A stretch of DNA of 64,000 nucleotides, from the NCBI RefSeq assembly GCF_900538055.1, contig NZ_UZAC03000002.1, positions 88,030-152,029 on the forward strand, in the 5' to 3' direction. The translations under genes and the position numbers were made by a program. The first letter of the stretch is position 1. Every line of letters starts with the position of its first letter. Below, one piece after another: positions 20,739 through 30,884 of the stretch. The stretch is from Pasteuria penetrans (GTDB lineage Bacteria; Bacillota; Bacilli; Thermoactinomycetales; Thermoactinomycetaceae). A model generated the notes under the pieces. The model was given only the letters and a program-made list of their open reading frames with translations, searched no databases and had not been told where the DNA came from.

Positions 20739-22955
20739 TCACGAACATGCTGATGGAATAGGAATCCTAAGCAATCGCAGGGCATTGAGGGAAACGCAAA
20801 GGGTACTAACAGCCATAGCCGCTGCGGCTACCCAGGGGGGGAGTTGGCCAAAGGCTGCCCATAGAACACCAATGCTATTGTAGGCAAACACCCAAATCAC
20901 ATTTTGGCGTATATTCCGCACAACAAATTTGGCAATCATATAAACCGATAAAAAACCCTGTACCGAGGTACACCGCAATAATACAACATCTGCCACCTCA
21001 CGAGCCGCAGCCGTCCCTCCCCCCACAGCCACTCCCACATCGGCTGCTGTGAGGGCGATGGTGTCATTGATGCCATCCCCGATCATGGCCACACAACACC
21101 CCTTTTCCTGCAATGTACCAATGAAGCGCGCCTTTCCCTCCGGCGATTGCTGAGATAACGCCATTGAGATACCTAACTCCTTACCAACGGACTGTACTGT
21201 TTTTTCATGGTCCCCACTGAGAAGGACAACCTGCAAACCCTGTTGTTGCCAAGCCAGAATCATCCGCTTCGCCCCAGTATCCAGCGGGTCCTCAATGACA
21301 AAACAACCAGCATATTGCGAATCTACCGACAAAAAAACTACCGTGCCACCAGACGCGCGCGCCTCCTCAGCTGTTTCCTCAGTTGGTACCACAACTTCCT
21401 GCAATTGCAAGAGCTCCCGCGTGCCTATCACGATGGAGTGGCCTTCGACCGTAGCCTCTACACCCATGCCGGGATGGGTAAGAGACCGATCCGCCTCTAC
21501 TACAGAGTCCTCCCCCTCCGCCCAGGTAACCAAGGCCCGCGCTAAGGGATGGGAGGTGGCCTTTTCGGTGGCGTATACCCATCGCTTAAGATCCCGCTCG
21601 GTGAACAACCCCCCCGCGAGATGGGCTGCCACTACAGTAGGACGATTGGAGGTCAACGTGCCCGTTTTATCCACCACCACTGTATCCACCTTCGCCAACG
21701 TTTCACAAACCGCCCCCTCACGTATGAGTAAACCCTGTTCCGCCGCTCGACGCACACCACATACAGTAGCTAATGGAGCTGCCAGTCCTAAAGCACAAGG
21801 GCATGCTACCACGAAAACGGCAGCCACGATATAACAGGCCTTCATGATATCCCCGGGATTAGAAAATACATAACTAAAAGCAGCTGCCACTATCGCCATC
21901 AAAAACAGAACCGGTGCAAAGCCAGAAACCATACGATCCACCAATCGTTGCAGGGGGGGTCGATTGGATCGCAAAGTGGTAATCGCCTGGATCAGTCGTC
22001 CCAATGAAGTGTTCCGGCCTATTTTTTCCGTGCGGACCTCAATACGCCCTGTGAGATTGGACATGGCCTCGCCTACATGATCACCTACACAAACGAGACG
22101 GGGGAGACTCTCACCCGTAAGCACAGAGGTATCAAGCATAGTTTCTCCACGGAGAACCACACCATCAACAGGCACTCTTTCCCCCGGGAGAACGATTACA
22201 CGATCACCCACATTCACCTGATCCAGAGGAGTTTCCACCTCCTCCCCATTCGAACGTACCAATCTGGCTGTGGGTGCCTGTAGGGATAACAACCCATGCA
22301 AAGAAGGCCGCGAATAACCCCGAATGTGGGACTCCATTGCCTTACCCAACCAAATGAAGGACAACAGGAGCGCTCCCTCTTCATAGTGAACAGGCGCACC
22401 GGGAACATAAAATTGATGATAAATACTCAACCCATAGGCAATGGTGGAACTAAGAGCTACCAACACACCCGTGGTAAACATCCCCCGACGTAGGGAACGA
22501 TAAGCCCCGAGATACAAAACTGAACCCAGGCCCATCTGAAGAACAGTAGCCAGCAAGAATTGTAACCACGGATTTCGAAGAAAAGTATAAAAATAGGAGG
22601 ACCGAAAACCCTCGGGTACCACCATCCCTAGCATTCCCAGGCAAAGTGGTGCAGAAAGCAAAAAGGCCACTCCCACTATCCACCATGAATAGTGGGAACG
22701 GGATGAATCTCCGGAGGAGGGGGAATGAACAGGATCATCCATAGCATCATTCACCACTTGCGCCATGTAACCCCAAACCCGGAGTCGAGATACAATCTCT
22801 GAGGGATCACAACTACCCCGCACATAAAGATGATGAGTCACTGTATTGATAGAAGCTTCCTTTACTCCCTCTAGGGTACGCAATCTTCTCTCTAGGGGAC
22901 CTATACAACTCAGGCAGGATATACCATCCACAACAAACACGTGTTCCCGTTCCAT
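20739..22955 (-). CDS. copA: Copper-exporting P-type ATPase
   Basis: A P1B-type ATPase that pumps Cu(I) out of the cytoplasm. It has one N-terminal heavy-metal-associated domain with GISCLSC (Cys14, Cys17), then eight predicted membrane helices including the CPC metal site in ACPCALGLA (about residue 384). The phosphorylation motif is DKTGTLT (about 427) and the hinge GDGINDTIAL (about 625). The last helices carry YN and MAVST...NALRL, matching the YN/MxxSS signature of Cu(I) transporters rather than Zn/Cd ones. The start chosen is the ATG of MEREHV, behind GGGGG; the longest frame adds 16 residues from an unsupported TTG. No csoR or copZ neighbour is present. Confidence 0.93.
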   Translation of the reverse strand: MEREHVFVVDGISCLSCIGPLERRLRTLEGVKEASINTVTHHLYVRGSCDPSEIVSRLRVWGYMAQVVNDAMDDPVHSPSSGDSSRSHYSWWIVGVAFLLSAPLCLGMLGMVVPEGFRSSYFYTFLRNPWLQFLLATVLQMGLGSVLYLGAYRSLRRGMFTTGVLVALSSTIAYGLSIYHQFYVPGAPVHYEEGALLLSFIWLGKAMESHIRGYSRPSLHGLLSLQAPTARLVRSNGEEVETPLDQVNVGDRVIVLPGERVPVDGVVLRGETMLDTSVLTGESLPRLVCVGDHVGEAMSNLTGRIEVRTEKIGRNTSLGRLIQAITTLRSNRPPLQRLVDRMVSGFAPVLFLMAIVAAAFSYVFSNPGDIMKACYIVAAVFVVACPCALGLAAPLATVCGVRRAAEQGLLIREGAVCETLAKVDTVVVDKTGTLTSNRPTVVAAHLAGGLFTERDLKRWVYATEKATSHPLARALVTWAEGEDSVVEADRSLTHPGMGVEATVEGHSIVIGTRELLQLQEVVVPTEETAEEARASGGTVVFLSVDSQYAGCFVIEDPLDTGAKRMILAWQQQGLQVVLLSGDHEKTVQSVGKELGISMALSQQSPEGKARFIGTLQEKGCCVAMIGDGINDTIALTAADVGVAVGGGTAAAREVADVVLLRCTSVQGFLSVYMIAKFVVRNIRQNVIWVFAYNSIGVLWAAFGQLPPWVAAAAMAVSTLCVSLNALRLLRIPIPSACS

Positions 22956-23182
22956 CGTTCTATCGATCCCCCTATTTTGACTGACAAGGATCTCCGAATA
23001 CAACCATATACCTGGTCCACCTCAGTTTTATAATACCACAGGGGAAAGGCAAAATCCCACGGTTCTTCCATCACCCTATCCTCGCCTTCCCTATGCATGG
23101 GCCCCCTAGTTAGGATCCTATGATGAAACCCCTGCGGAACAACCACAGAAAAAAAATGGCTCCTTTCCGAACATGAGGGAAA

Positions 23183-23212
23183 TAAAAAGCCCCAGCTTTT
23201 GCTAGGGGCCCA
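23183..23212 (-). terminator. Terminator of the sdhCAB operon
   Basis: On the minus strand GCCCCTAGC pairs with GCTGGGGC around an AAAA loop, followed by TTTTTATTT. It lies about 35 bp beyond the sdhB stop. Confidence 0.85.
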
Positions 23213-23247
23213 TTTCATGGTCTCAGGAAACCTATAACTGTTTATAA

Positions 23248-24033
23248 TTATTTGAACAACCATTTTTTCAAAAAGTGCTTGGTGGTTTCAAGATTCATGT
23301 AGGCAATCGCGTCCGTTAGAGGAACCCCCTTTGGACAGGCCAATACGCAATTTTGCGCATTTCCACACTCCTGCAGACCACCCGGTCCCATCAAAGCCTC
23401 GATCCGATCCCCCTTCTGTTCCTTTCCCACGGGGTGGGCGTTTTGTAACGCAACCTGACCTGCGACAAAGGGGCCCATGAAGTTAGAACTATCATTGACA
23501 TTAGGGCATGCTTCCAAGCAAACCCCACACGTCATACATTTGGATAAAGCATAACGCCACTGCTGCCCCTCTTCTGACTGCCGAGAACCCGGACCCAAAG
23601 CGTGCGTCCCGTCTATCTCCACCCAAGACTTGACTCGTTTGAGGGCGTCAAACATCCCACCCCTATCGACAATCAGATCACGGAGAACAGGAAAGGAAGA
23701 CATAGGCTCGATCCGAACAGGCTGTGAAAGCTTGGCAATAAGAGCTGTGCAAGCTTGCCGGGGCTTACCGTTGATCACCATCGAACAGGCACCACAGACT
23801 TCTTCCAGACAGCTGGCTTCCCAAACCACCGGGGCTACCCGTTCCCCTTTTCCATTGACAGGGTTTTTTTGGATTTCCATAAGAGCCGATATGACGTTCA
23901 TATTGGGTCGATGGGGGATCAAAAACTCCTCCGTATAGGATCGCTGCTCAGGACCATCCTGGCGCACAATCGACAAACGCACCTGCCCCAAACCATGTTG
24001 TGTAGTCGGGGTTTTCAACTTTGCCGCTTCCAT
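23248..24033 (-). CDS. sdhB: Succinate dehydrogenase iron-sulfur subunit
   Basis: SdhB passes electrons from the flavoprotein to menaquinone in complex II on the inner face of the membrane. The [2Fe-2S] domain has CLEEVCGACSM with a later Cys at RQAC; the C-terminal domain has CMTCGVCLEACPNVN and CVLACPKGVP for the 4Fe-4S and 3Fe-4S centres. At about 261 residues it is close to the B. subtilis length. A GTG that overlaps the sdhA stop (24045) is an alternative start; the ATG used here follows a second GGGAG. It is translationally coupled to sdhA and is the last gene of sdhCAB. Confidence 0.96.
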   Translation of the reverse strand: MEAAKLKTPTTQHGLGQVRLSIVRQDGPEQRSYTEEFLIPHRPNMNVISALMEIQKNPVNGKGERVAPVVWEASCLEEVCGACSMVINGKPRQACTALIAKLSQPVRIEPMSSFPVLRDLIVDRGGMFDALKRVKSWVEIDGTHALGPGSRQSEEGQQWRYALSKCMTCGVCLEACPNVNDSSNFMGPFVAGQVALQNAHPVGKEQKGDRIEALMGPGGLQECGNAQNCVLACPKGVPLTDAIAYMNLETTKHFLKKWLFK

Positions 24034-24041
24034 GTCTCCCG

Positions 24042-25799
24042 TCACCTCTCCTTCTTAAGAACATCATATCGACGGGGTCGCGGCGGGATCAAGGATGTAT
24101 CCACATCCTCATAGGTCAGGATGGGGGCACGATCATCCGCTGAAAACTGGGCCTTCGTCGTCTTCAACCATTCTTCATCGTTACGATCGGGGAATTCAGG
24201 CTTATAGTGGGACCCCCGGCTTTCATTTCGTTGCAACGCCCCCAAAGTAATGACCCGCGCCAACTGCAACATATCCCACAACTGTCGTGTAAAAAATAGA
24301 GCCTGGTTACTGCATTTCGAGGTGTCCAACATATCGATTTGTTCGTACCGCTCCATCAATTCCTGAATCTTAGCATCCGTATCCATCAACCGTTGATTGT
24401 AGCGAACCACGGTCACATGATCCGTCATCCATTCACCTAACTCCTGATGCAAACGATAGGCATTTTCATTACCGCGCATGGATTCGAGCCGTTGATGTTG
24501 TTCCTCACGCCTACGCTTCTCCTCTTCCGCCGCACGGATACCATCGTTTTCATTCAACTCAGCTTCTACCTGACGCGCATAGGATGCCGCATTAGGGCCA
24601 GCCATACCCCCCCCGTAGATACACGAAAGAAGTGAATTAGCCCCCAAACGATTGGCACCATGATACTGATACTCACATTCCCCCGCTGCAAACAGACCGG
24701 GGATATTGGTCATCTGATCAAAATCAACCCATAGCCCCCCCATAGAGTAGTGAACAGCCGGGAAGATCTTCATTGGAATCTTACGGGGATCATCCCCCAT
24801 GAATTTTTCATATATTTCCAGGATACCACCCAGCTTGACATCCAATTCCTTTGGATCCTTATGACTCAAATCCAAATAAACCATATTCTGACCATCAACG
24901 CCCAATTTCATATCTACACATACCTTGAAGATGGCCCTTGTTGCAATGTCCCGTGGCACCAGATTCCCATAGGCAGGATACATTTCCTCCAGGAAATACC
25001 AGGGCTTACCATCCTTGTAGGTCCAAACACGACCACCTTCACCCCGTGCTGACTCCGACATAAGACGCAACTTATCGTCCCCAGGGATGGCTGTTGGATG
25101 CACCTGAATGAATTCCCCGTTGGCATAGCAGGCACCCTGCTGATATACGGACGAGACAGCAGCCCCTGTATTGATCATGGAATTGGTCGTTTTTCCAAAG
25201 ATAATTCCAGGACCCCCAGTAGCAAGAAGGACGCTGGAAGAGAGAAAGGATTCAATTTTCCTCGTACGCATCTCCTGTGCTATGATCCCCCGACAACGAC
25301 CCTGATCGTCCAAAATGATGGATAAAAAGTCCCAAAATTCAAATTTACTCACAACCCCCTCCGCTTCGTAACGACGAACCTGCTCGTCCAAAGCATACAG
25401 AAGTTGTTGTCCGGTCGTCGCACCCGCATAGGCCGTACGATGATGCTGTGTCCCACCAAAACGACGAAAATCAATCAAACCCTCCGGGGTTCGGTTGAAG
25501 GGTACCCCCATACGATCCATCAGATAAATGATCTCCGGGGCTGCAGCGCACATCGCCTTCACAGGCGGCTGATTGGCTAAAAAATCACCACCATAAACAG
25601 TATCATCAAAATGAACCAGAGGGGAATCACCCTCCCCCTTGGTATTCACGGCCCCGTTGATGCCCCCTTGGGCACAAACAGAATGGGATCTCCGCACAGG
25701 CACCAGGGAAAAGAGATCTACGTGAACACCTGCTTCAGCAGCCCGCAAGGCCGCCATCAGGCCTGCCAGACCCCCACCCACTACAATGATCCTCGACAT
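24042..25799 (-). CDS. sdhA: Succinate dehydrogenase flavoprotein subunit
   Basis: The catalytic subunit, oxidising succinate to fumarate with covalent FAD. The N-terminal dinucleotide fold is VGGGLAGLMAAL; SHSVCAQGGI carries the histidine that binds FAD covalently; HPTAIPGDD, RGEGGRVWT and HYSMGGLWVD are active-site and FAD segments. It has 585 residues, as expected. The ATG is placed behind AGGAGGGAGGGTGAGACGGTA; a longer frame from a TTG would swallow this binding site. It lies between sdhC (gap about 60 bp) and sdhB (overlap). Confidence 0.97.
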   Translation of the reverse strand: MSRIIVVGGGLAGLMAALRAAEAGVHVDLFSLVPVRRSHSVCAQGGINGAVNTKGEGDSPLVHFDDTVYGGDFLANQPPVKAMCAAAPEIIYLMDRMGVPFNRTPEGLIDFRRFGGTQHHRTAYAGATTGQQLLYALDEQVRRYEAEGVVSKFEFWDFLSIILDDQGRCRGIIAQEMRTRKIESFLSSSVLLATGGPGIIFGKTTNSMINTGAAVSSVYQQGACYANGEFIQVHPTAIPGDDKLRLMSESARGEGGRVWTYKDGKPWYFLEEMYPAYGNLVPRDIATRAIFKVCVDMKLGVDGQNMVYLDLSHKDPKELDVKLGGILEIYEKFMGDDPRKIPMKIFPAVHYSMGGLWVDFDQMTNIPGLFAAGECEYQYHGANRLGANSLLSCIYGGGMAGPNAASYARQVEAELNENDGIRAAEEEKRRREEQHQRLESMRGNENAYRLHQELGEWMTDHVTVVRYNQRLMDTDAKIQELMERYEQIDMLDTSKCSNQALFFTRQLWDMLQLARVITLGALQRNESRGSHYKPEFPDRNDEEWLKTTKAQFSADDRAPILTYEDVDTSLIPPRPRRYDVLKKER

Positions 25800-25861
25800 T
25801 ACCGTCTCACCCTCCCTCCTCAATTTTCCATGGGCTGAACTACGTACACATATACCCCCAC

Positions 25862-26530
25862 CTAGCCCAATGACTTGGTATAGAAGTCCGCAGCCCTAAA
25901 ACCAAACAGGGACCCGATTCCCAAATAGGTGAGCAAGGCGAAGGCAACCGCACAGGCTACCATGGAAAAGAGCTGGGCTCTGGGCCCCACAGTGACACCC
26001 CAGGTAACCAAGAACGACCACATACCATTGCTGAAATGGAAGGTAGCAGCTAGGATACCCAGTGCATAAAAAACGAATTTCCAATCACTAGACAAAATCT
26101 CCACCATCATCGGGGCCATATCAGATGGTTTCAACTTCTCCAGCCACACCTGCAAACGGGTCTCCCAAAGGTGCCAAAGAATGAAAGCAAATGTGATCAC
26201 GCCGGTCACGCGCTGCAAGAAAAACAACACATTACGAAAAGTACCATACCGATCGAGATTATTTCTCGCGGTAAAAGCCACATACAACCCGTACACGCCA
26301 TGGTACATGAGCGGCAGGAAAATGAATAAAAACTCCATCAACCACAAGAGCGGAAGACCATGAATCCATTCCACCTGGTCGATAAACGCCTTCGCCCCGA
26401 GTGCAGATTTGTGATTTGTGAGCAGATGATTGATTAAAAAAAAGCCCACGGGTATAACACCGAGCAGAGAATGCAACCGCCGGCTAAAAAAACTCGAGTA
26501 ATCGTTCTGTCGTTTCGCTACCTGCTCCAT
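25862..26530 (-). CDS. sdhC: Succinate dehydrogenase cytochrome b558 subunit
   Basis: The membrane anchor of complex II; it binds two haems and menaquinone. Its 222 residues contain five hydrophobic helices with histidines suited to haem ligation (INHLLTNH, LPLMYHGVYG, LWHLWE, FHFSNGMW), the layout of the single-chain Bacillus-type anchor. The start ATG lies 6 nt behind GGAGGG; the longest frame extends 17 codons upstream through that site. First gene of sdhCAB, transcribed leftward. A group II intron relic lies upstream. Confidence 0.93.
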   Translation of the reverse strand: MEQVAKRQNDYSSFFSRRLHSLLGVIPVGFFLINHLLTNHKSALGAKAFIDQVEWIHGLPLLWLMEFLFIFLPLMYHGVYGLYVAFTARNNLDRYGTFRNVLFFLQRVTGVITFAFILWHLWETRLQVWLEKLKPSDMAPMMVEILSSDWKFVFYALGILAATFHFSNGMWSFLVTWGVTVGPRAQLFSMVACAVAFALLTYLGIGSLFGFRAADFYTKSLG

Positions 26531-27089
26531 TTCCCACCCTCCTATTCCCGCCATGCGGGAGAAATGCAAAAGCAACAACAAAATCTTTCCATATTATGTA
26601 GGGATATGTAGGGATATCATAAACGGATAACCAATCAGATCCAGATCCAAACGCTCCCCCACGGATTCACTGAGACTCCAACCGGTGGGTCTCAACCTGG
26701 AAACAAGAGGAAACACCACCGCTGACCTTCACCCTTACTCATGATAAGGGATTCAGGGTCCATTTGCCAATATCCAAAAAACAAACCCAAATCAAGAACC
26801 CACCGGAATCACAAGAGCACCCATCGAACCATGCCTCCATGGTATCACAGACAGGAAACAAAAAAACATCCTCAACCCTGATATGCACACGTCCTCTACT
26901 ACTACCCTGTCACCCCACCATCATCTTGACTCACTCACTCATGAAGGGCAACAGCTAGCGACAAGGGGATGTTCCTTTTGTTTTTATAAAATTTTATAAT
27001 ATTTTGTAAACGCAGGGGATCACGGAATAGTACCATTCACTCCAACATGACCCTGATTACCGCATACAAAATCGCTCGCTAAATCGATT

Positions 27090-27690
27090 GAAATGGAAAC
27101 ATTCCGACGGCGAGCGGTTTAAGGAAAAAGCGGGACCAGAATTCTCATCAGGTGGGGGATTAAGGACCTCAGCGGGAGTGAACCGCTCGATAACGAAGCA
27201 AAAAGGACCATTCACATCCAAACCGAGGGGTGTGTTCCCACGTCCGGAGGAGCTACAGGAGATGACCCACTATCCGAGCGGCATACGGTTGTACAGGCGG
27301 AAGAAATCAAATCTAAGGCGCGCTTATACGGAACTTGATAGGGTCCCCCCAACCACGGACGCCTGGCCGTTGCCAGGCGGGGCAAGGCAAGGAAGGCCAG
27401 GAATAACGGAGGAGGGACCCATACATGGGGTCAGATCAAGCCCATAGTAGCGATGAAACCTTGTAGTGAAGGTGGGGCGAAGGGGCCGACTCATCCTGAT
27501 GAAAACAGTAAAACGATAACTTTAGTGGGAAACCCGCTCGAGGAGATCACCAGAACCCCGAAGAAAACACCTCTGTAATCGAAGTAGGACCTAAACGGTC
27601 TGAAGATTGGGCTGAGAAAAGCCGCGTAATGGAAGACTATTACATATCAGTTCTGTGAAAGGGCCGGCTGAAATGCCAGCCCTATCCATC
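27090..27690 (+). mobile_element. ORF-less group II intron, 5' truncated (copy D)
   Basis: On the plus strand, domain I segments (AGCGGTTTAAGGAAAAAGCG, GTGAACCGCTCG, CACATCCAAACCGAGG) occur in the same order as in the introns at 46945 and 32123, followed by the shared TAGTAGCGATGAAACCTTGTA segment. Domain V is AAGCCGCGTAATGG pairing with TATTACATATCAGTTC, and domain VI is GGGCCGGCTG / CCAGCCC with an AAATG bulge for the branch point. No GTGYG start is found, so the first roughly 100 nt seem lost. It has no reverse transcriptase. It sits between sdhC and the CPBP gene region. Confidence 0.75.
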
Positions 27691-27963
27691 ATACCCAACC
27701 ACGTGATTTCGTGGAAAGGAACCCCTGTAATGCCCCTTATACTATGTAAGGATCCCTAGGGGGGACCACAAACCACCCACTCCTGAACTCTACAGCACAA
27801 AATAGGATAAAATCTAATCTAGGAAAGAGAATGGTAATAAAACTGGAGGCCTGTCCATATCGTTCTTTCTTACAACCGTTTCTGCAAATCATTCTACCGA
27901 AAAACCGCCTGGATTCCCCCTCCTGAAACTCCTGCTATCAATAAGAATCACACCCATGATCAA
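27691..27963. other. Short gap right of intron D
   Basis: No supported gene or RNA. This is unique sequence between the intron 3' end and the partial CPBP gene copy. Confidence 0.4.
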
Positions 27964-28345
27964 CTAATCATTCAAAAGACCTGAAAAAACAGACCAAGAT
28001 TGGAATCCTGGGATAAACCTCACTCCAAAATGAGCATACCGTTGCGAATCTAAACCCAATCCCAACACAATGAGGGACCGTAACGTCGGCCATGCCCAAA
28101 GGAAACACAGCAAAAACAGAGAGAGGAGGAAACCGGAAAAAACTAACCATTCAGGCGTCGATTTGGGCAACGAAAAAAGTACACCCAATAACCCCCCTTT
28201 CCACTTTGAATGTGGGATCCACCATTCCCACAAGATAGATATTATTAAAAATTAAAAAATAAAGGGATACAAGTGGAAGTAATACGTTGGCCACCCTACC
28301 CCAATTCTGAAATGCCCCCCGACGGGGGGCTGTTCTCCAACACCA
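27964..28345 (-). pseudogene. Partial tandem copy of the CPBP protease gene
   Basis: This stretch repeats about 28930-29330 of the adjacent intact gene with point changes (for example KGGLLGVLFSLPKSTPEWLV against KGGLLGALFSLPESVPEWLV), including the VVLENS and GAFQNWGRVANVLLPL segments. The copy begins directly at the stop of the intact gene, is frameshifted and breaks off after SQRYAH. It looks like a head-to-tail duplication of about 1 kb whose second unit was then truncated. Confidence 0.85.
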
Positions 28346-29410
28346 CTACATGGCGATAAGAAAAGTCCATGAAAAAACCATAACATTATAAAGGGCATGG
28401 CCCCACATGGATAACCACAATGAGTACCGGCGCGCCACCCAACCCAGCAACAAGGATCCCATGAATAGGAATAGGAATTCAAACCAACTATAACCGTTAG
28501 CAAAATGAAACAAGGAAAACGCGACACTGGAAACCAGAATCCCCACACGCGGTTGGAGAGCCCCCCTGAACAGTAGCTCCTCACCGACACCTGGACATAT
28601 CCCTAAAAGGGGAACCGTAACCCAAGCCAACGGAGGAACAACAGGAGCCGGGGGTGGTATGTGAAAAAAATCATCTCCTATCAGCCCCACCACCAACCCC
28701 TCCACGATGAAGTTGGCAACAATAAGGAGACAAACCAGGAAAAAACCCTTCCATGTCGGCCTCTTATTCAACCCTAACCGCTCCCATATACCTCGCCAAC
28801 TTCTGCGACCAGTACCCCATCCTACAACCAATAAAGCAAGGACACCATTCATTAATAGAATGTTAATCAGCAAAGTCCCAATCAATGATGAGGAGGATCC
28901 CTTACCAATGTGTTCCATAAGGTTAGGGGGATTCAGGAATACCCACACAAACACAGTCACAATGAAAAGGGAAAACACCCAGCAAACCATACAACGGTGA
29001 GCGTACCGTTGTGGATCTAAACCCAATCCCGACACAATGAAGGAACGAAACGTCGGCCATATCCAAAAGAGACACAGCAAAAACGGGGAGAGGAGGAAAC
29101 CGGAAAAAACTAACCATTCAGGCACCGATTCGGGTAACGAAAAAAGTGCACCCAATAACCCTCCTTTCAACTTTGCCTTAAATGTGGGATCCATCGTTCC
29201 CACAAGGTAGATATTATTAAAAATTAAAAAATAAAGGGATGCAAGTGGAAGTAATACATTGGCCACCCTACCCCAGTTCTGAAATGCCCCCCGACGAGAA
29301 CTGTTCTCCAACACCACTATATGACGATAATAGGATTGATCAAATTTCATTAAGGTCCATACCATACACAGGGTAAAAAACAAAGACAACAAGGAGGAAA
29401 CCATAATCAC
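28346..29410 (-). CDS. CPBP-family intramembrane metalloprotease
   Basis: A 354-residue polytopic membrane protein. The C-terminal CPBP (CAAX protease and bacteriocin-processing) domain has motif 1 GVGEELLFRGAL (two Glu near residue 275, Arg nearby), motif 2 FSLFHFANG (about 303) and motif 3 SMWGHALYNV (about 338), so the glutamates and histidines of the active site are intact. The N-terminal 200 residues add several extra helices. Relatives process prenylated proteins or peptides, or provide self-immunity to bacteriocins; the substrate here is unknown. The start is an ATG in MIMV; the second Met is equally possible. It stands alone, with a broken duplicate downstream. Confidence 0.85.
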   Translation of the reverse strand: MIMVSSLLSLFFTLCMVWTLMKFDQSYYRHIVVLENSSRRGAFQNWGRVANVLLPLASLYFLIFNNIYLVGTMDPTFKAKLKGGLLGALFSLPESVPEWLVFSGFLLSPFLLCLFWIWPTFRSFIVSGLGLDPQRYAHRCMVCWVFSLFIVTVFVWVFLNPPNLMEHIGKGSSSSLIGTLLINILLMNGVLALLVVGWGTGRRSWRGIWERLGLNKRPTWKGFFLVCLLIVANFIVEGLVVGLIGDDFFHIPPPAPVVPPLAWVTVPLLGICPGVGEELLFRGALQPRVGILVSSVAFSLFHFANGYSWFEFLFLFMGSLLLGWVARRYSLWLSMWGHALYNVMVFSWTFLIAM

Positions 29411-29546
29411 CGGATCCTTCCCATATCAATAGTATGAAACCAAATGAAAAAATACTATCTTCACCGCAGCCACCACATAGACATAACAAAACCACGTCAA
29501 AACTTTTATCCTAAATCCTACAATAACCTGATATAGAACTTGGGAT

Positions 29547-30095
29547 TCAACAAAACCAGCGATGACATATCAAAACTGAAGCCAAAAAACCAACCGTATC
29601 AGCCAACAAGCCGACAATGAGAGCATAGCGAGCCTTACGGATCCCAATAGACCCGAAGTAGACAGCCAGTATATAGAGTGTTGTATCTGTGCTACCCTGA
29701 ATCGTCGAAGCAAGATTACCAATGAAAGAATCCGGACCGTGGTGCCGCAAGAGATCCTCCACAAAGGCCAATGATCCCGTTCCACTGAGGGAGCGCAAAA
29801 ATCCTAGGGGAAATACTTCCTTGGGAATGGAAACAAACTCCAACAACGGTACAAAAAAATCCACAAGTAGCGTAAGTGCACCACTCTCCCGAAAAACAGC
29901 AATCGCTACCATCATCGCCACCAGATGGGGTAAAAGGGAAAGAACCATAGGAAAGGCTTGCTCAGCCCCCTCCACAAAAACCGTCATCAAAGGGATACGA
30001 CGGAGATAAGCTATGATAGGAATGAACAATAGTAAAAAGGGCACAAAAATCCTACTAAGATTGGATAACACCTCGAAAAACACAGAAACCACCAC
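29547..30095 (-). CDS. spmB: Spore maturation protein B
   Basis: SpmB works with SpmA in dehydrating the spore core during cortex maturation. This 182-residue membrane protein carries a nucleoside-recognition (Gate) domain: the RESGAL segment (about 70), PKEVFPLGFLRSLSGTGSLA (about 108-127) and STIQGSTDTTLYILAVYFG are characteristic. It starts with GTG, 6 bp after spmA ends, so the pair is cotranscribed. Confidence 0.93.
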   Translation of the reverse strand: MVVSVFFEVLSNLSRIFVPFLLLFIPIIAYLRRIPLMTVFVEGAEQAFPMVLSLLPHLVAMMVAIAVFRESGALTLLVDFFVPLLEFVSIPKEVFPLGFLRSLSGTGSLAFVEDLLRHHGPDSFIGNLASTIQGSTDTTLYILAVYFGSIGIRKARYALIVGLLADTVGFLASVLICHRWFC

Positions 30096-30101
30096 ACCCC
30101 T

Positions 30102-30710
30102 CTATGGCTTACGGGAACGATTGGGAAGGTAACGAAAGACATAGTAACGAAATACTCGATCAAAAAATAACGCCGCTATAGTTGCTGCCGTAGTAGCCAG
30201 TAGGGTAGGAACAATAATGGATGTGGGGTCCTTGGAATGGTACTGCATTCTCAAACCCAATAGAAGGGTGGGTACCAAAGTAAGCCCCGAAGTATTGAGT
30301 GCCAGTAACGTACACATAGCCGGGGTAGCTACAGTCTTGTCAAAACTCAACTCCTGCAGTTGTTGCATAGCCTTGATACCGCTTGGCGTAGCCGCATTCC
30401 CCAATCCAAATAAGTTCGCTACGATGTTCGATACAATGTAACCATGGGCTGGATGATCCACAGGTACATCGGGGAAAAGGCGCCTGACAACGGGCCGCAA
30501 CCAACGGGCCAATACTCCCAACACCCCGGCTACCTCTGCTAGCCGCATCATCCCCATCCAAAGGACCATCACACCCAACAAGCCAATACATACCTGAATA
30601 GCTCCCTGTGCCCCATTCAAAGCCGCCATACTCACCTCTTCCAGGCGTCCCGTCCAAACGGACGCTACTACACCCGTAACCAACAACAACCCCCAGAGGA
30701 CATGAATCAA
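30102..30710 (-). CDS. spmA: Spore maturation protein A
   Basis: Partner of SpmB in spore core dehydration. It has 202 residues with several hydrophobic helices; FPDVPVDHPAHGYIVSNIVA, NLFGLGNAATPSGIKAMQQL and the ALNTSGLTLVP segment are typical of SpmA. It begins with TTG, about 8 nt behind GGGAGGGG; an ATG two codons inside is out of frame. In Bacillus the operon is dacB-spmA-spmB. Here dacB lies in the same orientation but 1.5 kb upstream, separated by intron debris, while a relic of a dacB 3' end lies just upstream of spmA. Confidence 0.93.
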   Translation of the reverse strand: MIHVLWGLLLVTGVVASVWTGRLEEVSMAALNGAQGAIQVCIGLLGVMVLWMGMMRLAEVAGVLGVLARWLRPVVRRLFPDVPVDHPAHGYIVSNIVANLFGLGNAATPSGIKAMQQLQELSFDKTVATPAMCTLLALNTSGLTLVPTLLLGLRMQYHSKDPTSIIVPTLLATTAATIAALFFDRVFRYYVFRYLPNRSRKP

Positions 30711-30759
30711 GGAACACCCCTCCCGTAAGAGTAGCCGTAGGACATCACCACATACCTAC

Positions 30760-30880
30760 ACACCCCAAAACGCTGCCATATAACAAAATGGGGGGACACC
30801 AAACCCGCGATGATCGTTGTCCCAATGATACGTACACGGCCTATTGAGGTTTTAGTACCCTGCAAACACAAAAAAGGATT
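30760..30880 (-). pseudogene. Relic of a dacB 3' end adjacent to spmA
   Basis: Strongly similar to 32262-32375 inside dacB (the CAGGGTACTAAAA, ATAGGCCGTGTACGTAT and GGCAGCG segments match in order) but with indels and no frame. Since dacB directly precedes spmA in relatives, this could be the original gene end left behind next to spmA after a duplication or intron-mediated rearrangement. Confidence 0.65.
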
Positions 30881-30884
30881 AGGA

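Noticed and set aside
20519..20785. Minus-strand frame beginning CDCLGFLFHQHVRDPC, resembling a maturase FLGF segment
   Set aside because: It is a shifted reading of the end of copA (NALRLLRIPIPSACS); no intron domains around it.
27088..27447. A 119-codon plus-strand frame
   Set aside because: It lies inside the ribozyme part of intron D, where domain I sequence matches other introns; the open frame is incidental.
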